DNA from: Saccharothrix obliqua
GTDB lineage: Bacteria; Actinomycetota; Actinomycetes; Mycobacteriales; Pseudonocardiaceae
NCBI RefSeq assembly: GCF_019375475.1
Contig: NZ_JAHXGQ010000001.1
Span: 310,001-374,000 of the forward strand
Direction of reading: 5' to 3'
Length of the DNA stretch: 64,000 bases
The translations under genes were made by a program, and so were the position numbers. The notes under the pieces are model-generated. The model saw nothing but the letters and a program-made list of their open reading frames with translations. It ran no database searches and was not told where the DNA came from. Of this stretch, positions 9,191 to 17,836 are shown one piece after another. The stretch's first letter is position 1. Each line of letters opens with the position of its first letter.

Positions 9191-9630
9191 TGGAGCAGCC
9201 CGTCCTGTACCGGGAGGCAGGCGCGTCCTGGTGGCCGCTGCTGTGGGGACCGGTGTTCGCGGCGGCCGGGTTCGGCGTGGAGGCGTTGACCGGGTCCGCT
9301 TGGCCGGCGTTGTGGGTGTTCGTGGCGTGCGTGTTGTTCGTGTCGACGGTGTTGTGGGTGCAGGGCCGACGACGCGTGTACGGCGTGCGGCTCACGCCCG
9401 TGGCGTTGCACCAGGGCCGAGAAGAGCTGCCGGTGCGTGACATCGCCGCCGCGTCCGGCGTGGAGCCGCGGGCGGGTGCGAGGGTCCTCGGCGGCGGCTG
9501 GGCGTTGCCCCGCGGCGCGGAACCGGTGCCGCTGCGGCTGGTCGACGGCGCGGTGGTGCTGGGCTGGGCGCGGGACGCCGACGCGTTGCGCGTCGAACTC
9601 GACCGCCTCCTCGCGCGTCGGGAGTCCTGA
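9190..9630 (+). CDS. DUF3093-like membrane protein
   Basis: The 146-residue protein has two N-terminal transmembrane segments (about residues 12-60) preceded by VLYREAGASWWPLLWGP, then a small soluble domain containing YGVRLTPVALHQGREELPV, PVPLRLVDGAVVLGWARD and a last helix DALRVELDRLL. This layout (YRE-x-x-x-SWW opening, two helices, beta-rich domain, AWARD-type end) is how I remember actinobacterial DUF3093 proteins; no biochemical role is known to me. ATG 9190 shares one base with the preceding stop, linking it to the array. Confidence 0.7.
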   Translation: MEQPVLYREAGASWWPLLWGPVFAAAGFGVEALTGSAWPALWVFVACVLFVSTVLWVQGRRRVYGVRLTPVALHQGREELPVRDIAAASGVEPRAGARVLGGGWALPRGAEPVPLRLVDGAVVLGWARDADALRVELDRLLARRES

Positions 9631-9668
9631 CCCGACGGGGCCGGCCCGGTCGTGAGAGGCTGACCACC

Positions 9669-9995
9669 GTGACCGCTGCCACCCCCGCGCACCGCCTGCC
9701 GGAGCCGCCGAAGCTGCACCAGCCCAAGCGGGCGATCGCGGCGGCGGGCGAGGTGGTGGCCGCGGTGGCGCTGGTGCTGCTCGCGGCCTGGTGCTGGCAG
9801 CGCGGCATCGTGCGGTACAGCTACCCGCTGGACGACCACCCGCCGCTGGAGTCCACCCGCTACCTGGGCAACTGGATCGGCGGCGCGATCGGTCTCGGCA
9901 CGGTGGCGGGCGTGCTGCTGCTGGACGCGGTGCGGCAGGCGGTGCTCGCCATCCGCACCCGTGGTCGGCAGCAGGGGGTCGAAGCGGACGTGTGA
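9669..9995 (+). CDS. Small two-helix membrane protein of unknown function
   Basis: Not recognised. The 108-residue product has a basic, Pro-rich N-terminus ([16 protein letters not shown]), one hydrophobic helix (about residues 24-42), a polar loop with [20 protein letters not shown], and a second helix (about 70-95) followed by a basic tail. The GTG start has GAGAGG about 11 bases upstream. It ends 10 bases before hemL and is probably co-transcribed with it. Confidence 0.7.
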   Translation: MTAATPAHRLPEPPKLHQPKRAIAAAGEVVAAVALVLLAAWCWQRGIVRYSYPLDDHPPLESTRYLGNWIGGAIGLGTVAGVLLLDAVRQAVLAIRTRGRQQGVEADV

Positions 9996-10005
9996 GACTG
10001 GGGGC

Positions 10006-11295
10006 GTGACTTCCACGCGATCCCAGGCACTGTTCGAGCGCGCGTCGGCGGTGATCCCCGGTGGCGTCAACTCGCCGGTCCGGGCCTTCCACTCGGTCGG
10101 CGGCACGCCCCGGTTCATGGTCCGCGGCGAGGGCCCGCACCTGTGGGACGCCGACGGCAACCGGTACGTGGACCTGGTGTCCTCCTGGGGGCCGATGATC
10201 CTCGGGCACGCCGACCCGCGGGTCGTGGCGGCGGTGCGCGAGGCCGCGACCGGCGGCCTGTCGTTCGGCACGCCCACCGAGGGCGAGATCGAGCTGGCCG
10301 AGGAGATCATCGCCCGCGTCGCGCCGGTGCGCCAGGTGCGGCTGGTGAACTCCGGCACCGAGGCCACCATGAGCGCGATCCGGCTGGCGCGCGGCTTCAC
10401 CGGCCGCCGCAAGGTGGTGAAGTTCGCGGGCTGCTACCACGGCCACGTGGACGCGTTGCTCGCCCAGGCGGGCTCCGGCGTGGCCACGCTCGGCCTGCCC
10501 ACCTCGCCCGGCGTGACGGGCGCGCAGGCCGCCGACACCATCGTGCTGCCGTACAACGACATCGAGGCCGTGCGCGCCGCGTTCGCCGAGAACCCGGACG
10601 AGATCGCGTGCGTGATCACCGAGGCGGCGGCGGGCAACATGGGCGCGGTCCCGCCGAAGCACAACGCCGAGCTGCTGGAGCTGTGCCACGCCCACGGCGC
10701 GCTGCTGGTGGTGGACGAGGTGATGACCGGCTTCCGGGTGTCCCGCGCCGGTTGGTTCGGCCTGGAGAACGTGCCGGGCGACCTGTACACGTTCGGCAAG
10801 GTCATGTCCGGCGGACTGCCCGCCGCCGCGTTCGGCGGGCGTGCCGACGTGATGGCGAAGCTCGCCCCGGCCGGCCCCGTCTACCAGGCGGGCACGTTGT
10901 CCGGGAACCCGGTCGCGGTCGCGGCTGGCCTGGCGACGCTGCGTGCCGCCACCGACGACGTGTACCTGGCGCTGGACGCCAATGCGACCCGCCTGGGCGC
11001 CCTGTTCACCGCCGCGCTCACCGAGGCGGGCGTGCCGCACCGCGTGCAGTTCGCGGGCAACCTGCTCAGCGTCTTCTTCACCGAGGACGAGGTGGTGGAC
11101 TACGCGGGCGCGCAGGCCGCGCAGACCTGGCGGTTCCCGCCGTTCTTCCACGCGTTGCTGGAGCGCGGCGTGTACCCGCCGCCGAGCGCGTTCGAGGCGT
11201 GGTTCGTCAACGCCGCCATGACCGAGGAGGACTTCGCGGTGATCGGGGACGCCCTGACGCACGCCGCCCGCGCCGCCGCGGCGGCCAAGCCGTGA
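10006..11295 (+). CDS. hemL: Glutamate-1-semialdehyde 2,1-aminomutase
   Basis: HemL transfers the amino group within glutamate-1-semialdehyde to give 5-aminolevulinate, completing the route begun by HemA at 912. The 429-residue class III aminotransferase-fold enzyme opens with [12 protein letters not shown], has [18 protein letters not shown] (phosphate binding), [12 protein letters not shown] (Asp contacting the PLP ring) and the PLP lysine in [11 protein letters not shown] near residue 265. GTG 10006 gives the canonical N-terminus. Its stop overlaps the next GTG by four bases. The order hemL - phosphatase - thioredoxin - ccdA - resB - ccsB matches mycobacteria as I remember it. Confidence 0.96.
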   Translation: MTSTRSQALFERASAVIPGGVNSPVRAFHSVGGTPRFMVRGEGPHLWDADGNRYVDLVSSWGPMILGHADPRVVAAVREAATGGLSFGTPTEGEIELAEEIIARVAPVRQVRLVNSGTEATMSAIRLARGFTGRRKVVKFAGCYHGHVDALLAQAGSGVATLGLPTSPGVTGAQAADTIVLPYNDIEAVRAAFAENPDEIACVITEAAAGNMGAVPPKHNAELLELCHAHGALLVVDEVMTGFRVSRAGWFGLENVPGDLYTFGKVMSGGLPAAAFGGRADVMAKLAPAGPVYQAGTLSGNPVAVAAGLATLRAATDDVYLALDANATRLGALFTAALTEAGVPHRVQFAGNLLSVFFTEDEVVDYAGAQAAQTWRFPPFFHALLERGVYPPPSAFEAWFVNAAMTEEDFAVIGDALTHAARAAAAAKP

Positions 11296-11945
11296 CCGGC
11301 ACGCCGGCCGCCGGCGGTGGTCGCACGGTCGTCCACATGTTGCGCCACGGCGAGGTGCACAACCCGACCGGCGTCCTCTACGGCAGGCTGCCCGGCTTCA
11401 ACCTGTCCGAGCGGGGCAGGCGGCAGGCCCTGACCGTCGCCGAGCACCTGAAGGGCCACGACATCGCGCACGTCGTCGCGTCGCCGCTGGACCGGGCGCG
11501 GCAGACGGCCGCGCCGATCGCCGACTCGCACCGCGTCGAACTGGCCGTCGACGAGCGGCTGATCGAGGCGGACAACCGGTTCGAGGGGTTGAAGGTGTCG
11601 GTCGGCGACGGCGCGCTGCGGTCGCCGAAGCACTGGCCGAAGCTGGTCAACCCGTTCCGGCCGTCGTGGGGCGAGCCGTACCTGGAGATCGCGCACCGGA
11701 TGCTCGGCGCCGTGCAGCGGGCGCGGGTCGCGGCCGAGGGGCGCGAGGCGGTGTGCGTGTCCCACCAGCTCCCGATCTGGACGCTGCGCAGGTTCCTGGA
11801 GGGCAAGCGGATGTGGCACGACCCGCGCCGCCGCGAGTGCTCGCTGGCGTCGTTGACCAGCCTCGTGTTCGAGGGCGAGGAGCTGGTGCGCCTCGTCTAC
11901 ACCGAGCCCGCGGGCGCGACGAACCCGAGGGTGACCGGGGCGTGA
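11292..11945 (+). CDS. Histidine phosphatase (phosphoglycerate mutase-like) family protein
   Basis: The 217-residue protein has the family signature MLRHGEV (catalytic His near residue 17) followed by [16 protein letters not shown], the [11 protein letters not shown] stretch, an acidic DERLIEADN and the second histidine in [10 protein letters not shown]. The substrate is unknown; homologues sit between hemL and cytochrome c maturation genes in other actinobacteria, so a role near heme handling is possible but unproven. The GTG start overlaps the hemL stop, and its own stop overlaps the thioredoxin GTG, so all three are translationally coupled. Confidence 0.9.
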   Translation: MTGTPAAGGGRTVVHMLRHGEVHNPTGVLYGRLPGFNLSERGRRQALTVAEHLKGHDIAHVVASPLDRARQTAAPIADSHRVELAVDERLIEADNRFEGLKVSVGDGALRSPKHWPKLVNPFRPSWGEPYLEIAHRMLGAVQRARVAAEGREAVCVSHQLPIWTLRRFLEGKRMWHDPRRRECSLASLTSLVFEGEELVRLVYTEPAGATNPRVTGA

Positions 11946-12514
11946 AGCGGCTGCTGGCGGTGGTGCTGCTGCTGTTCGCGGCGGCGTGCTCGACGGGTGA
12001 CGACGCCGTGGTGGCGGGTTCGGAGTTCCAGTTCGTCGCGCCCAACGGCGAGGTGCGCATCCGGTACGACGCGGCGGACCGCAAGGTCGTGCGCGGGTTG
12101 TCCGGGCCGGACGTGCGGGTGGACGGCGAGAACGTCTCGTTGGACGACTACGCGGGCAAGGTCGTGGTGGTCAACATCTGGGGCTCCTGGTGCCCGCCGT
12201 GCCGCACCGAGGCGCCCGAGATGCAGAAGGTGCAGGACGAGACCGGCCCGCTGGGCGTCCAGGTGCTGGGCATCGCGGTGAAGGAGAGTTCGGTCGACGG
12301 GCCGCGCGACTTCCTCGCCAACCGCAAGTTGAGCTACCCGTCGATCTACGACGAGTCGGGCCGCTCGCTGCTGGCGTTCAAGGGCCTGCCGCCGAACACC
12401 GTCCCGTCCACGATCGTGCTGGACAAGCAGCACCGGGTGGCGGCGGTGTTCCTGGAGGGCCTGATCGCCACCGACCTCCTGCCGCTGGTGCGCGAGCTGG
12501 CCGCCGAGGCGTGA
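11942..12514 (+). CDS. TlpA/ResA-type thioredoxin-like lipoprotein
   Basis: This is probably the extracytoplasmic reductase that keeps apocytochrome c cysteines reduced for heme ligation, fed with electrons by CcdA at 12715. The 190-residue product has a lipoprotein-type signal ([16 protein letters not shown], with the lipidated Cys near residue 17), a short linker, and a thioredoxin fold with WGSWCPPCRTEAPEM (active-site CPPC near residues 84-87) and the cis-proline region NTVPSTIVLD. The GTG overlaps the preceding stop. A 12-bp hairpin lies four bases after its stop, separating it from ccdA. Confidence 0.92.
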   Translation: MKRLLAVVLLLFAAACSTGDDAVVAGSEFQFVAPNGEVRIRYDAADRKVVRGLSGPDVRVDGENVSLDDYAGKVVVVNIWGSWCPPCRTEAPEMQKVQDETGPLGVQVLGIAVKESSVDGPRDFLANRKLSYPSIYDESGRSLLAFKGLPPNTVPSTIVLDKQHRVAAVFLEGLIATDLLPLVRELAAEA

Positions 12515-12517
12515 CCG

Positions 12518-12543
12518 GCGCGGTCCGGGTGCCCGGACCGCGC
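12518..12543 (+). terminator. 12-bp inverted repeat after the thioredoxin gene
   Basis: GCGCGGTCCGGG (12518-12529) and CCCGGACCGCGC (12532-12543) are perfect complements with a two-base spacer. No T-tract follows. It probably ends or attenuates the hemL unit; ccdA downstream has its own -10-like element. Confidence 0.6.
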
Positions 12544-12544
12544 T

Positions 12545-12645
12545 CCCCGGATCTCCCGGCCGCGTCCTCGTGGTCCGCCGCCCCCGGATCTCCCGGCCCG
12601 GTCCGCGCGCCCCCGACCTCCCGGCCGGGTCCGCGTGGTCCGGCG
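12545..12645. repeat. Three imperfect ~30-36 bp direct repeats
   Basis: Copies at about 12545-12580, 12582-12609 and 12611-12645 share CCCCGGATCTCCCGGCC followed by a GTCCGCGTGGTCCG-type half; the middle copy is truncated and the third has GACC for GATC. They fill the untranslated gap before the ccdA promoter. Function unknown. Confidence 0.6.
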
Positions 12646-12702
12646 CGGGGCTCCGCCGATCGGGTCGACCAACCCCGCGCGCGGCTCGGGAAGTGACGTA
12701 TT

Positions 12703-12708
12703 TACCCT
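12703..12708 (+). promoter_or_regulatory. -10-like TACCCT for leaderless ccdA
   Basis: TACCCT ends six bases before GTG 12715, with no Shine-Dalgarno sequence. It would restart transcription for ccdA-resB-ccsB after the hairpin and repeats. Confidence 0.5.
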
Positions 12709-12714
12709 GTTCGT

Positions 12715-13491
12715 GTGGATCCCACGCAGCTCGCCGTGTCCGGCCCGATCGTGCTGGCCATGGGTGTGGCGGTGCTCGCGGGCGCGATCTCCTTCGCGTC
12801 GCCGTGCGTGGTGCCGCTGGTGCCGGGGTACCTCGCCTACCTGGCCGGCCTGGTGGGCGCCGAGGCGCCCGCGGTCGAGGCGGGTGAGGGCCGGCGGTCC
12901 GGTCGGTGGCGGGTGGCCGGGGCGGCGTTGTTGTTCGTGCTCGGGTTCACCGTCGTGTTCGCCCTGACGTCGTTCGTGGTCCTCGGCCTGACCCAGGCGC
13001 TCTACTTCGACGCGGACGTGTTCCAGCGCATCGGCGGTGTCATCACCATCGCCATGGGCCTGGTGTTCATCGGCCTGGTGCCCGCGCTTCAGAAGGACGT
13101 CCGCCTCCACCGCAGGCCACGCGGCGGGCTGATCGGCGCGCCGCTGCTGGGCGGGGTGTTCGCGCTCGGCTGGACGCCGTGCGTCGGCCCGACGCTGGCC
13201 GGCGTCCTCGCCCTGGCCCGCGCCACCGAGGTCGGCTCGGCCACGGCACGCGGCGCGGTGCTGGTGGTCGCCTACTGCCTCGGCCTGGGGCTCCCGTTCG
13301 TGTTGATCGCGCTGGGCGCGCGCTGGGCGGTGCGGGTCACCGGGTGGCTGCGCGCGCACGTCCGCCAGGTGCAGGTGTTCGGCGGGGTGATGCTGATCGC
13401 CGTGGGTGTCGCGCTGGTCACCGGGGTGTGGGGGGAATTCGTGTTCTGGTTGCGGGACGCCGTCGTCAACGACCTCAGGCTGCCGCTCTAG
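12715..13491 (+). CDS. ccdA: Cytochrome c biogenesis membrane protein CcdA
   Basis: CcdA carries reducing equivalents from cytoplasmic thioredoxin across the membrane to the TlpA-type protein upstream. The 258-residue protein has about six transmembrane helices and the two conserved Cys-Pro-bracketed sites: SFASPCVVPLVPGYLAYL in helix 1 (Cys near residue 29) and LGWTPCVGPTLAG in helix 4 (Cys near 156). A charged loop (RRSGRWRVAG) separates helices 1 and 2. The start GTG 12715 follows a -10-like element directly, so translation is probably leaderless. The last base of its TAG is shared with the resB GTG. Confidence 0.93.
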   Translation: MDPTQLAVSGPIVLAMGVAVLAGAISFASPCVVPLVPGYLAYLAGLVGAEAPAVEAGEGRRSGRWRVAGAALLFVLGFTVVFALTSFVVLGLTQALYFDADVFQRIGGVITIAMGLVFIGLVPALQKDVRLHRRPRGGLIGAPLLGGVFALGWTPCVGPTLAGVLALARATEVGSATARGAVLVVAYCLGLGLPFVLIALGARWAVRVTGWLRAHVRQVQVFGGVMLIAVGVALVTGVWGEFVFWLRDAVVNDLRLPL

Positions 13492-15029
13492 TGCGCGCCG
13501 CCCTCGCCTTCCTGCGCAACACGTGGCGCGGTCTGACCGCGATGCGCACCGCGCTGACCCTGCTGTTCCTGCTGGCGCTCGGCGCGCTGCCCGGCGCGTT
13601 GCTGCCGCAGCGCTCGCTGAACGCGCGCAAGGTCACCGAGTACATCGCCGAGAACGGCTGGTGGGGTCGCTTCCTGGACCGCCTCCAGTTCTACGACGTG
13701 TACGCGAGCTACTGGTTCTCCGCGGTCTACGTGCTGCTGTTCGTGTCCCTGGTGGGCTGCCTGCTGCCGCGCTCGTGGGAGTACGTCCGGCAGATGCGGG
13801 CGAAGCCCGTGCTCACCCCGCGCAACCTGGCCCGCATGCCGCACCACGCGTCGGCCGAGCTGCCCCTCACGCCCGACGCCGCGGTGGAGCGCGCGCGGGA
13901 ACGGCTCAGGGGCTGGCGGCTCGTGGCGCGCGAGGAGGCGTCGGGCGCTCGCACGATCAGCGCCGAGCGTGGTTTCCTCCGCGAGACCGGCAACCTGGTG
14001 TTCCACTTCTCGCTGCTGGGCCTGCTGGTGGCGTTCGCGCTCGGCAAGATGTTCGGCTACGAGGGCCAGGTCATCGTCCAGGCCAACGGCGGCCAGTTCT
14101 GCAACTCCGGCGTGTTCAACTACGACACGTTCCGGCCGGGGCTGCGCGTCGACGGCACGGACCTGAACCAGTTCTGCGTGAAGGTCGACGGCTTCCACGC
14201 GACCTACCTGCCCAACGGCCAGGCGGAGACGTTCCTCGCGGACATCGGCTTCCAGTCCGGCGCGGACCTGGAGAGCGGCGAGTGGCGGCCGTACCCGCTG
14301 GAGGTCAACCACCCGCTGCGCACCGCGGGCGACCGCGTCTACCTGCTCGGCCACGGCTACACGCCGCTGTTCACGGTCACCTTCCCGAACGGCGAGCAGC
14401 GGGTCGGCGCGACCCAGTGGCGGCCGGTGAACGAGCTCACCCTGGCCTCCGAGGGCGCCACCAAGTTCGACCCGCCGGGCGTGCCGGACGCCGAGCAGCG
14501 CCGCCGCGGCCAGCTCGCGATCACCGGCCTGCTCGCGCCGACCGCGACGTTCCGGGGCGAGCTGCTGGACTCGGCGTTCCCCGAGGCCCGCGACCCGGCC
14601 GTCGCGGTCGACGTCTACCGGGGCGACCTGGGCACCGACTCCGGGCGCGGCCAGTCCATCTTCTCCATCGACCAGAAGATGGTGACGGACGGCAAGCTCG
14701 CGAAGGTGGCCCGGCAGAACCTCCGGAAGGGCGAGTCGCTGACCCTGGACGACGGCACCGTGATCCGGTTCGACGGCGTCCGCGACTGGGTGTCGATCCA
14801 GGTGTCGCACGACCCGACGCAGACGTGGGTGCTCGCCTTCTCCGTGCTGGTCGTCCTGGGTCTCGCGGTGTCGCTGACGGTGAAGCGCCGCCGGGTGTGG
14901 GTGCGGGCGACGCCCCAGGATGACGGGCGTACGGTTGTCGAGGTCGGCGGGCTGGCGCGCACCGACCAGGCCGGGTACGGCGAGGAGTTCACCGCCCTGT
15001 CCCGGGACCTGCTCAAGAAGGAGAGCTAG
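13491..15029 (+). CDS. resB: Cytochrome c biogenesis protein ResB (CcsB/Ccs1 family)
   Basis: ResB is half of the System II cytochrome c synthase that brings heme and apocytochrome together outside the cell. The 512-residue product has three N-terminal transmembrane helices (TALTLLFLLALGALPGALLPQ; the SYWFSAVYVLLFVSLVGCLLP region; NLVFHFSLLGLLVAFALGKM), a large extracytoplasmic domain (about residues 200-435) and a last helix (WVLAFSVLVVLGLAVSL) before a cytoplasmic tail. GTG 13491 is chosen because it overlaps the ccdA stop by one base and gives the usual start. The ccsB partner begins directly after the stop. Confidence 0.93.
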   Translation: MRAALAFLRNTWRGLTAMRTALTLLFLLALGALPGALLPQRSLNARKVTEYIAENGWWGRFLDRLQFYDVYASYWFSAVYVLLFVSLVGCLLPRSWEYVRQMRAKPVLTPRNLARMPHHASAELPLTPDAAVERARERLRGWRLVAREEASGARTISAERGFLRETGNLVFHFSLLGLLVAFALGKMFGYEGQVIVQANGGQFCNSGVFNYDTFRPGLRVDGTDLNQFCVKVDGFHATYLPNGQAETFLADIGFQSGADLESGEWRPYPLEVNHPLRTAGDRVYLLGHGYTPLFTVTFPNGEQRVGATQWRPVNELTLASEGATKFDPPGVPDAEQRRRGQLAITGLLAPTATFRGELLDSAFPEARDPAVAVDVYRGDLGTDSGRGQSIFSIDQKMVTDGKLAKVARQNLRKGESLTLDDGTVIRFDGVRDWVSIQVSHDPTQTWVLAFSVLVVLGLAVSLTVKRRRVWVRATPQDDGRTVVEVGGLARTDQAGYGEEFTALSRDLLKKES

Positions 15030-15986
15030 ATGCCGGTCAACACGACGCTGGCCACGTTCAGCGACTGGACCTACGGGGCGGCCGTCGCGGTCTACGTCAT
15101 CGCTGCCGTCTTCTACCTGTGCGAGCAGGCGTTCGCGAAGCACAAGCCGCGCGAGCGGGCCATGGTGGCGGCCGGCGCCGAGACCACGCAGGCCGCGGGC
15201 ACCGCCGAGGACGGCACGTGGACACCGGGCCTGGTGGTGCGCGAGGAGCGCTCGCGGGCCGAGGTGCTCGGGCGGATGGGCGTCGCGCTGACCCTGCTGG
15301 GCGCGTTGCTGCACGGCGCTTCGCTGGTGCTGCGCGGCCTGGCCACCGAACGCGCCCCGTGGGGCAACATGTACGAGTACACGTCGCTGCTCACGTTCGC
15401 GGCGGTCGTGGGCTGGCTGGTGCTGATGCGCATGTTCCCGGTGCGCAAGCTCGGCGGGTTCGTGCTGGTGCCGATCGGCATCCTGATGTTCCTCGGCGGC
15501 ACCGTGCTGTACGCGGAGGCCGCGCCCGTGCAGCCCGCGTTGCAGTCGTACTGGCTCGTGGTGCACGTGTCGGTGATCTCGGTGTCCAGCGGCCTGTTCC
15601 TGCTGCCGGGCGTGGCGAGCGTGCTGTACCTGCTGAAGTCGTCGGGCCGGGCGAAGTTCGCGAAGCTCCCCGACCCCGGCGTGCTGGACCGGTTGGCCTA
15701 CCGCAGCACGGTGTTCGCGTTCCCGCTGTTCACGCTCGGCATCATCTGCGGCGCGATCTGGGCCGAGGCGGCGTGGGGCCGGTTCTGGGGCTGGGACCCC
15801 AAGGAGACGGTGTCGTTCGTGGCGTGGGTCGTGTACGCGGCGTACCTGCACGCCCGTGCGACGGCGGGCTGGCGTGGGCGTCCGTCGGCGTGGATCAACA
15901 CGGTCGGTTTCGCCCTCACGGTGTTCAACTTGTTCTTCATCAACCTGGTCACGACCGGGTTGCACTCTTACGCGGGTGTTGGCTGA
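15030..15986 (+). CDS. ccsB: Cytochrome c biogenesis protein CcsB (CcsA/ResC family)
   Basis: This is the heme-handling half of the System II synthase, partner of ResB. The 318-residue protein has about eight transmembrane segments and the family's tryptophan-rich heme-binding loop WGRFWGWDPKETVSF near residues 250-264. Conserved histidines flank it (LVVHVSVISVSSGLF and a C-terminal TTGLHSYAGVG). ATG 15030 follows the resB stop with no gap and has AAGGAG just upstream inside the resB end. A roughly 50-residue polar insert after helix 1 (KHKPRERAMVAAGAETTQ and on) is a mild oddity. With hemL, the thioredoxin and ccdA it completes a heme-to-cytochrome c module. Confidence 0.95.
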   Translation: MPVNTTLATFSDWTYGAAVAVYVIAAVFYLCEQAFAKHKPRERAMVAAGAETTQAAGTAEDGTWTPGLVVREERSRAEVLGRMGVALTLLGALLHGASLVLRGLATERAPWGNMYEYTSLLTFAAVVGWLVLMRMFPVRKLGGFVLVPIGILMFLGGTVLYAEAAPVQPALQSYWLVVHVSVISVSSGLFLLPGVASVLYLLKSSGRAKFAKLPDPGVLDRLAYRSTVFAFPLFTLGIICGAIWAEAAWGRFWGWDPKETVSFVAWVVYAAYLHARATAGWRGRPSAWINTVGFALTVFNLFFINLVTTGLHSYAGVG

Positions 15987-16087
15987 GACCGCACACCCAG
16001 TGTCGTGGAACCGCTGCGGGCCGACTACCGTCGCAATCGGTGAGGTCGGGGTGTGCTCGATCCGCATTGCCAGGGAGGACCCCAGCG

Positions 16088-17563
16088 GTGACCGGTCGCT
16101 ACGAGAATCCTGAGGCGTCGTGGCAGCCGCCGTCCGGCGCGGAGGGACAGCCCAACCCGAACCAGTCCGGCGGTCACCCGGTGGAACCGGGCACGGGCTC
16201 CCACTACGTGGAGCCCGCCACGGTGTACCTGGACCCGACCGCGTCCGGCCCGCCCAGCGGTGGCTTCCCCGCGCAGGGCGCCGCGGGTCCGCAGCAGTCC
16301 GGTCCGCACCACGTGGCGGGCCAGTCCGGTCCGCACCAGGTGGCCGGCCAGTCGGGCGCCTACCAGGTCGGCGGCCAGTCCGGCGCGTACCAGGTGGGTG
16401 GGCACTCCGGCGCGTACCAGGTGCCCGGTCAGTCCGGGCCGTACCAGGTGCCCGGCCAGTCGGGTCCCTACCCCGCGCCCGGCCAGTCGGGTCCCTACCC
16501 GGCGCCCGGCCAGTCCGGGCCGTACCAGGTCGCGGGTCAGAGCGGTCCGCACCAGTTCGACCCGAACGGGCAGTACGCGGCGCCGTTCCCCAACAACTTC
16601 CCGCAGAGCGTCCACCCGCCGCAGCAGCCGCCGCCGGCGACCGCGCACGACGTGTCGTCGCACCAGCTCATCAAGCGGGCCAAGCGGCCCCCGCAGTCCG
16701 GCTGGCGCAAGACGCTGCACGCGCTCACCGGTGGCCTGGTCAACCTGGGCGAGAGCCCGGCCGACGTGCGGCGGCGTGAGCTGATCGGCCGGATCAACCA
16801 GCCGCTGCGCGGCTGCTACAAGATCGCGATGCTGAGCCTCAAGGGCGGCGTCGGCAAGACCACGACCACCACCACGCTCGGCTCCACGTTCTCGTCGCTG
16901 CGTGGTGACCGCGTGATCGCCGTGGACGCCAACCCGGACCGCGGCACGCTCGCGTTGAAGGTGCCCCGCGAGACCACCGCGACCGTGCGGCACCTGCTGC
17001 GGGACGCCTCGCGGATCACCAAGTACAGCGACGTGCGCGCCTACACGTCCCAGTCGCCGAGCCGGCTGGAGATCCTGGCGTCCGAGCAGGACCCGGCGGT
17101 GTCCGAGGCGTTCAGCGACCAGGACTACCTGCGCACCGTGTCGTTGCTGGAGCTGTTCTACAACATCGTGCTGACCGACTGCGGCACCGGCCTGATGCAC
17201 TCGGCGATGAAGGGCGTGCTCGACCAGGCCGACTCGCTGGTGCTGGTGTCGTCGGGTTCGGTGGACGGCGCGCAGACGTCCGCGGCCACCCTGGACTGGC
17301 TGGAGGCCCACGGGTACCGCGACCTGGTGGCGAAGTCCGTCGCGGTGATCAACTCGGTGCGGCCGGGCTCGGGCAAGGTGGACCTGGACAAGCTCGCCGC
17401 CCACTTCGCGCAGCGCTGCCGCGCGGTCGTGCGCATCCCGTTCGACGCGCACCTGGAGGAGGGCGCGGAGATCGAGCTGGACAAGCTGGGCCCGGAGACG
17501 CGCCTGGCGTTGCTGGAGCTGGCGGCGACCGTGGCCGACGACTTCCCCAACAAGGTCAGCTGA
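16088..17563 (+). CDS. MinD/ParA-like ATPase with nonapeptide-repeat N-terminus
   Basis: The C-terminal half (about residues 235-491) is a deviant-Walker-A P-loop ATPase of the MinD/ParA family: LKGGVGKTTTTTTLGSTF, then VIAVDANPDRGTL, and VLTDCGTGLMHSAM as Walker B. Residues ~69-157 hold about ten copies of a nine-residue GQSGPYQVP-like repeat, and the full low-complexity tail runs to about residue 190. GTG 16088 has GGGAGGA eight bases upstream. Similar ATPases with Pro/Gln-rich tails occur with type VII secretion systems (EspI-like), but no such genes are visible here, and the target is unknown. A location effect on membrane complexes is speculation. Confidence 0.88.
   Translation: MTGRYENPEASWQPPSGAEGQPNPNQSGGHPVEPGTGSHYVEPATVYLDPTASGPPSGGFPAQGAAGPQQSGPHHVAGQSGPHQVAGQSGAYQVGGQSGAYQVGGHSGAYQVPGQSGPYQVPGQSGPYPAPGQSGPYPAPGQSGPYQVAGQSGPHQFDPNGQYAAPFPNNFPQSVHPPQQPPPATAHDVSSHQLIKRAKRPPQSGWRKTLHALTGGLVNLGESPADVRRRELIGRINQPLRGCYKIAMLSLKGGVGKTTTTTTLGSTFSSLRGDRVIAVDANPDRGTLALKVPRETTATVRHLLRDASRITKYSDVRAYTSQSPSRLEILASEQDPAVSEAFSDQDYLRTVSLLELFYNIVLTDCGTGLMHSAMKGVLDQADSLVLVSSGSVDGAQTSAATLDWLEAHGYRDLVAKSVAVINSVRPGSGKVDLDKLAAHFAQRCRAVVRIPFDAHLEEGAEIELDKLGPETRLALLELAATVADDFPNKVS
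16290..16560 (+). repeat. 27-bp tandem repeat inside the MinD-like gene
   Basis: About ten in-frame copies encode G-Q-S-G-x-[HY]-x-x-x units (variants PHHVA, PHQVA, AYQVG, PYQVP, PYPAP). One unit has GHSG. Synonymous changes between copies show selection on the peptide or old duplication, not a fresh expansion. Confidence 0.85.
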
Positions 17564-17569
17564 CCGCGG

Positions 17570-17591
17570 GGGGCCTCGTCCCGGAGGCCCC
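17570..17591. terminator. Hairpin between convergent genes
   Basis: GGGGCCTC (17570-17577) pairs with GAGGCCCC (17584-17591) around GTCCCG. It lies between the convergent ends of the MinD-like gene and the 58-residue membrane protein gene, so it could serve both strands. No T-tract. Confidence 0.5.
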
Positions 17592-17605
17592 GCCGCGAGT
17601 GCCCG

Positions 17606-17782
17606 TCACTCCTCGTCCGGGCGCTTCTTGCTCTGCTCGCCCAGCTTGCGGAGGAACTCGGGGTCGTCGTCCGGCGCCACGACCCGGCGGCTGGGCGTGA
17701 TGTCGACCCGGTCCGGCCCGAACGCCCGCCACAGCAGCACGGCGATGGTGAGCGCACCGATCAGAGCGAGCACGTACAGCAT
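17606..17782 (-). CDS. Small single-pass membrane protein
   Basis: Function unknown. The 58-residue product has one N-terminal helix (MLYVLALIGALTIAVLLW), then a basic/acidic cytoplasmic tail (RRVVAPDDDPEFLRKLGEQ) ending KKRPDEE. ATG 17782 is chosen because GAGGAGG lies eight bases upstream; a GTG at 17791 would place the RBS on top of the start. Similar tiny proteins with an LLWRAFGPDR-like junction are widespread in actinobacteria next to the BldC-like gene, as here. Confidence 0.8.
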   Translation of the reverse strand: MLYVLALIGALTIAVLLWRAFGPDRVDITPSRRVVAPDDDPEFLRKLGEQSKKRPDEE

Positions 17783-17836
17783 GGTCGCCACCTCCTCTTT
17801 GCCACGAGATTACTCGGGTCCCCGAGGTGGTCCGCG

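Noticed and set aside
13488-16067. 859-codon minus-strand frame opposite resB-ccsB
   Set aside because: Antisense shadow with no membrane or catalytic features; the plus-strand genes are unmistakable.
16290-16560. Possible CRISPR-like or intergenic repeat array
   Set aside because: The 27-bp units are contiguous, in frame and coding; there are no spacers.
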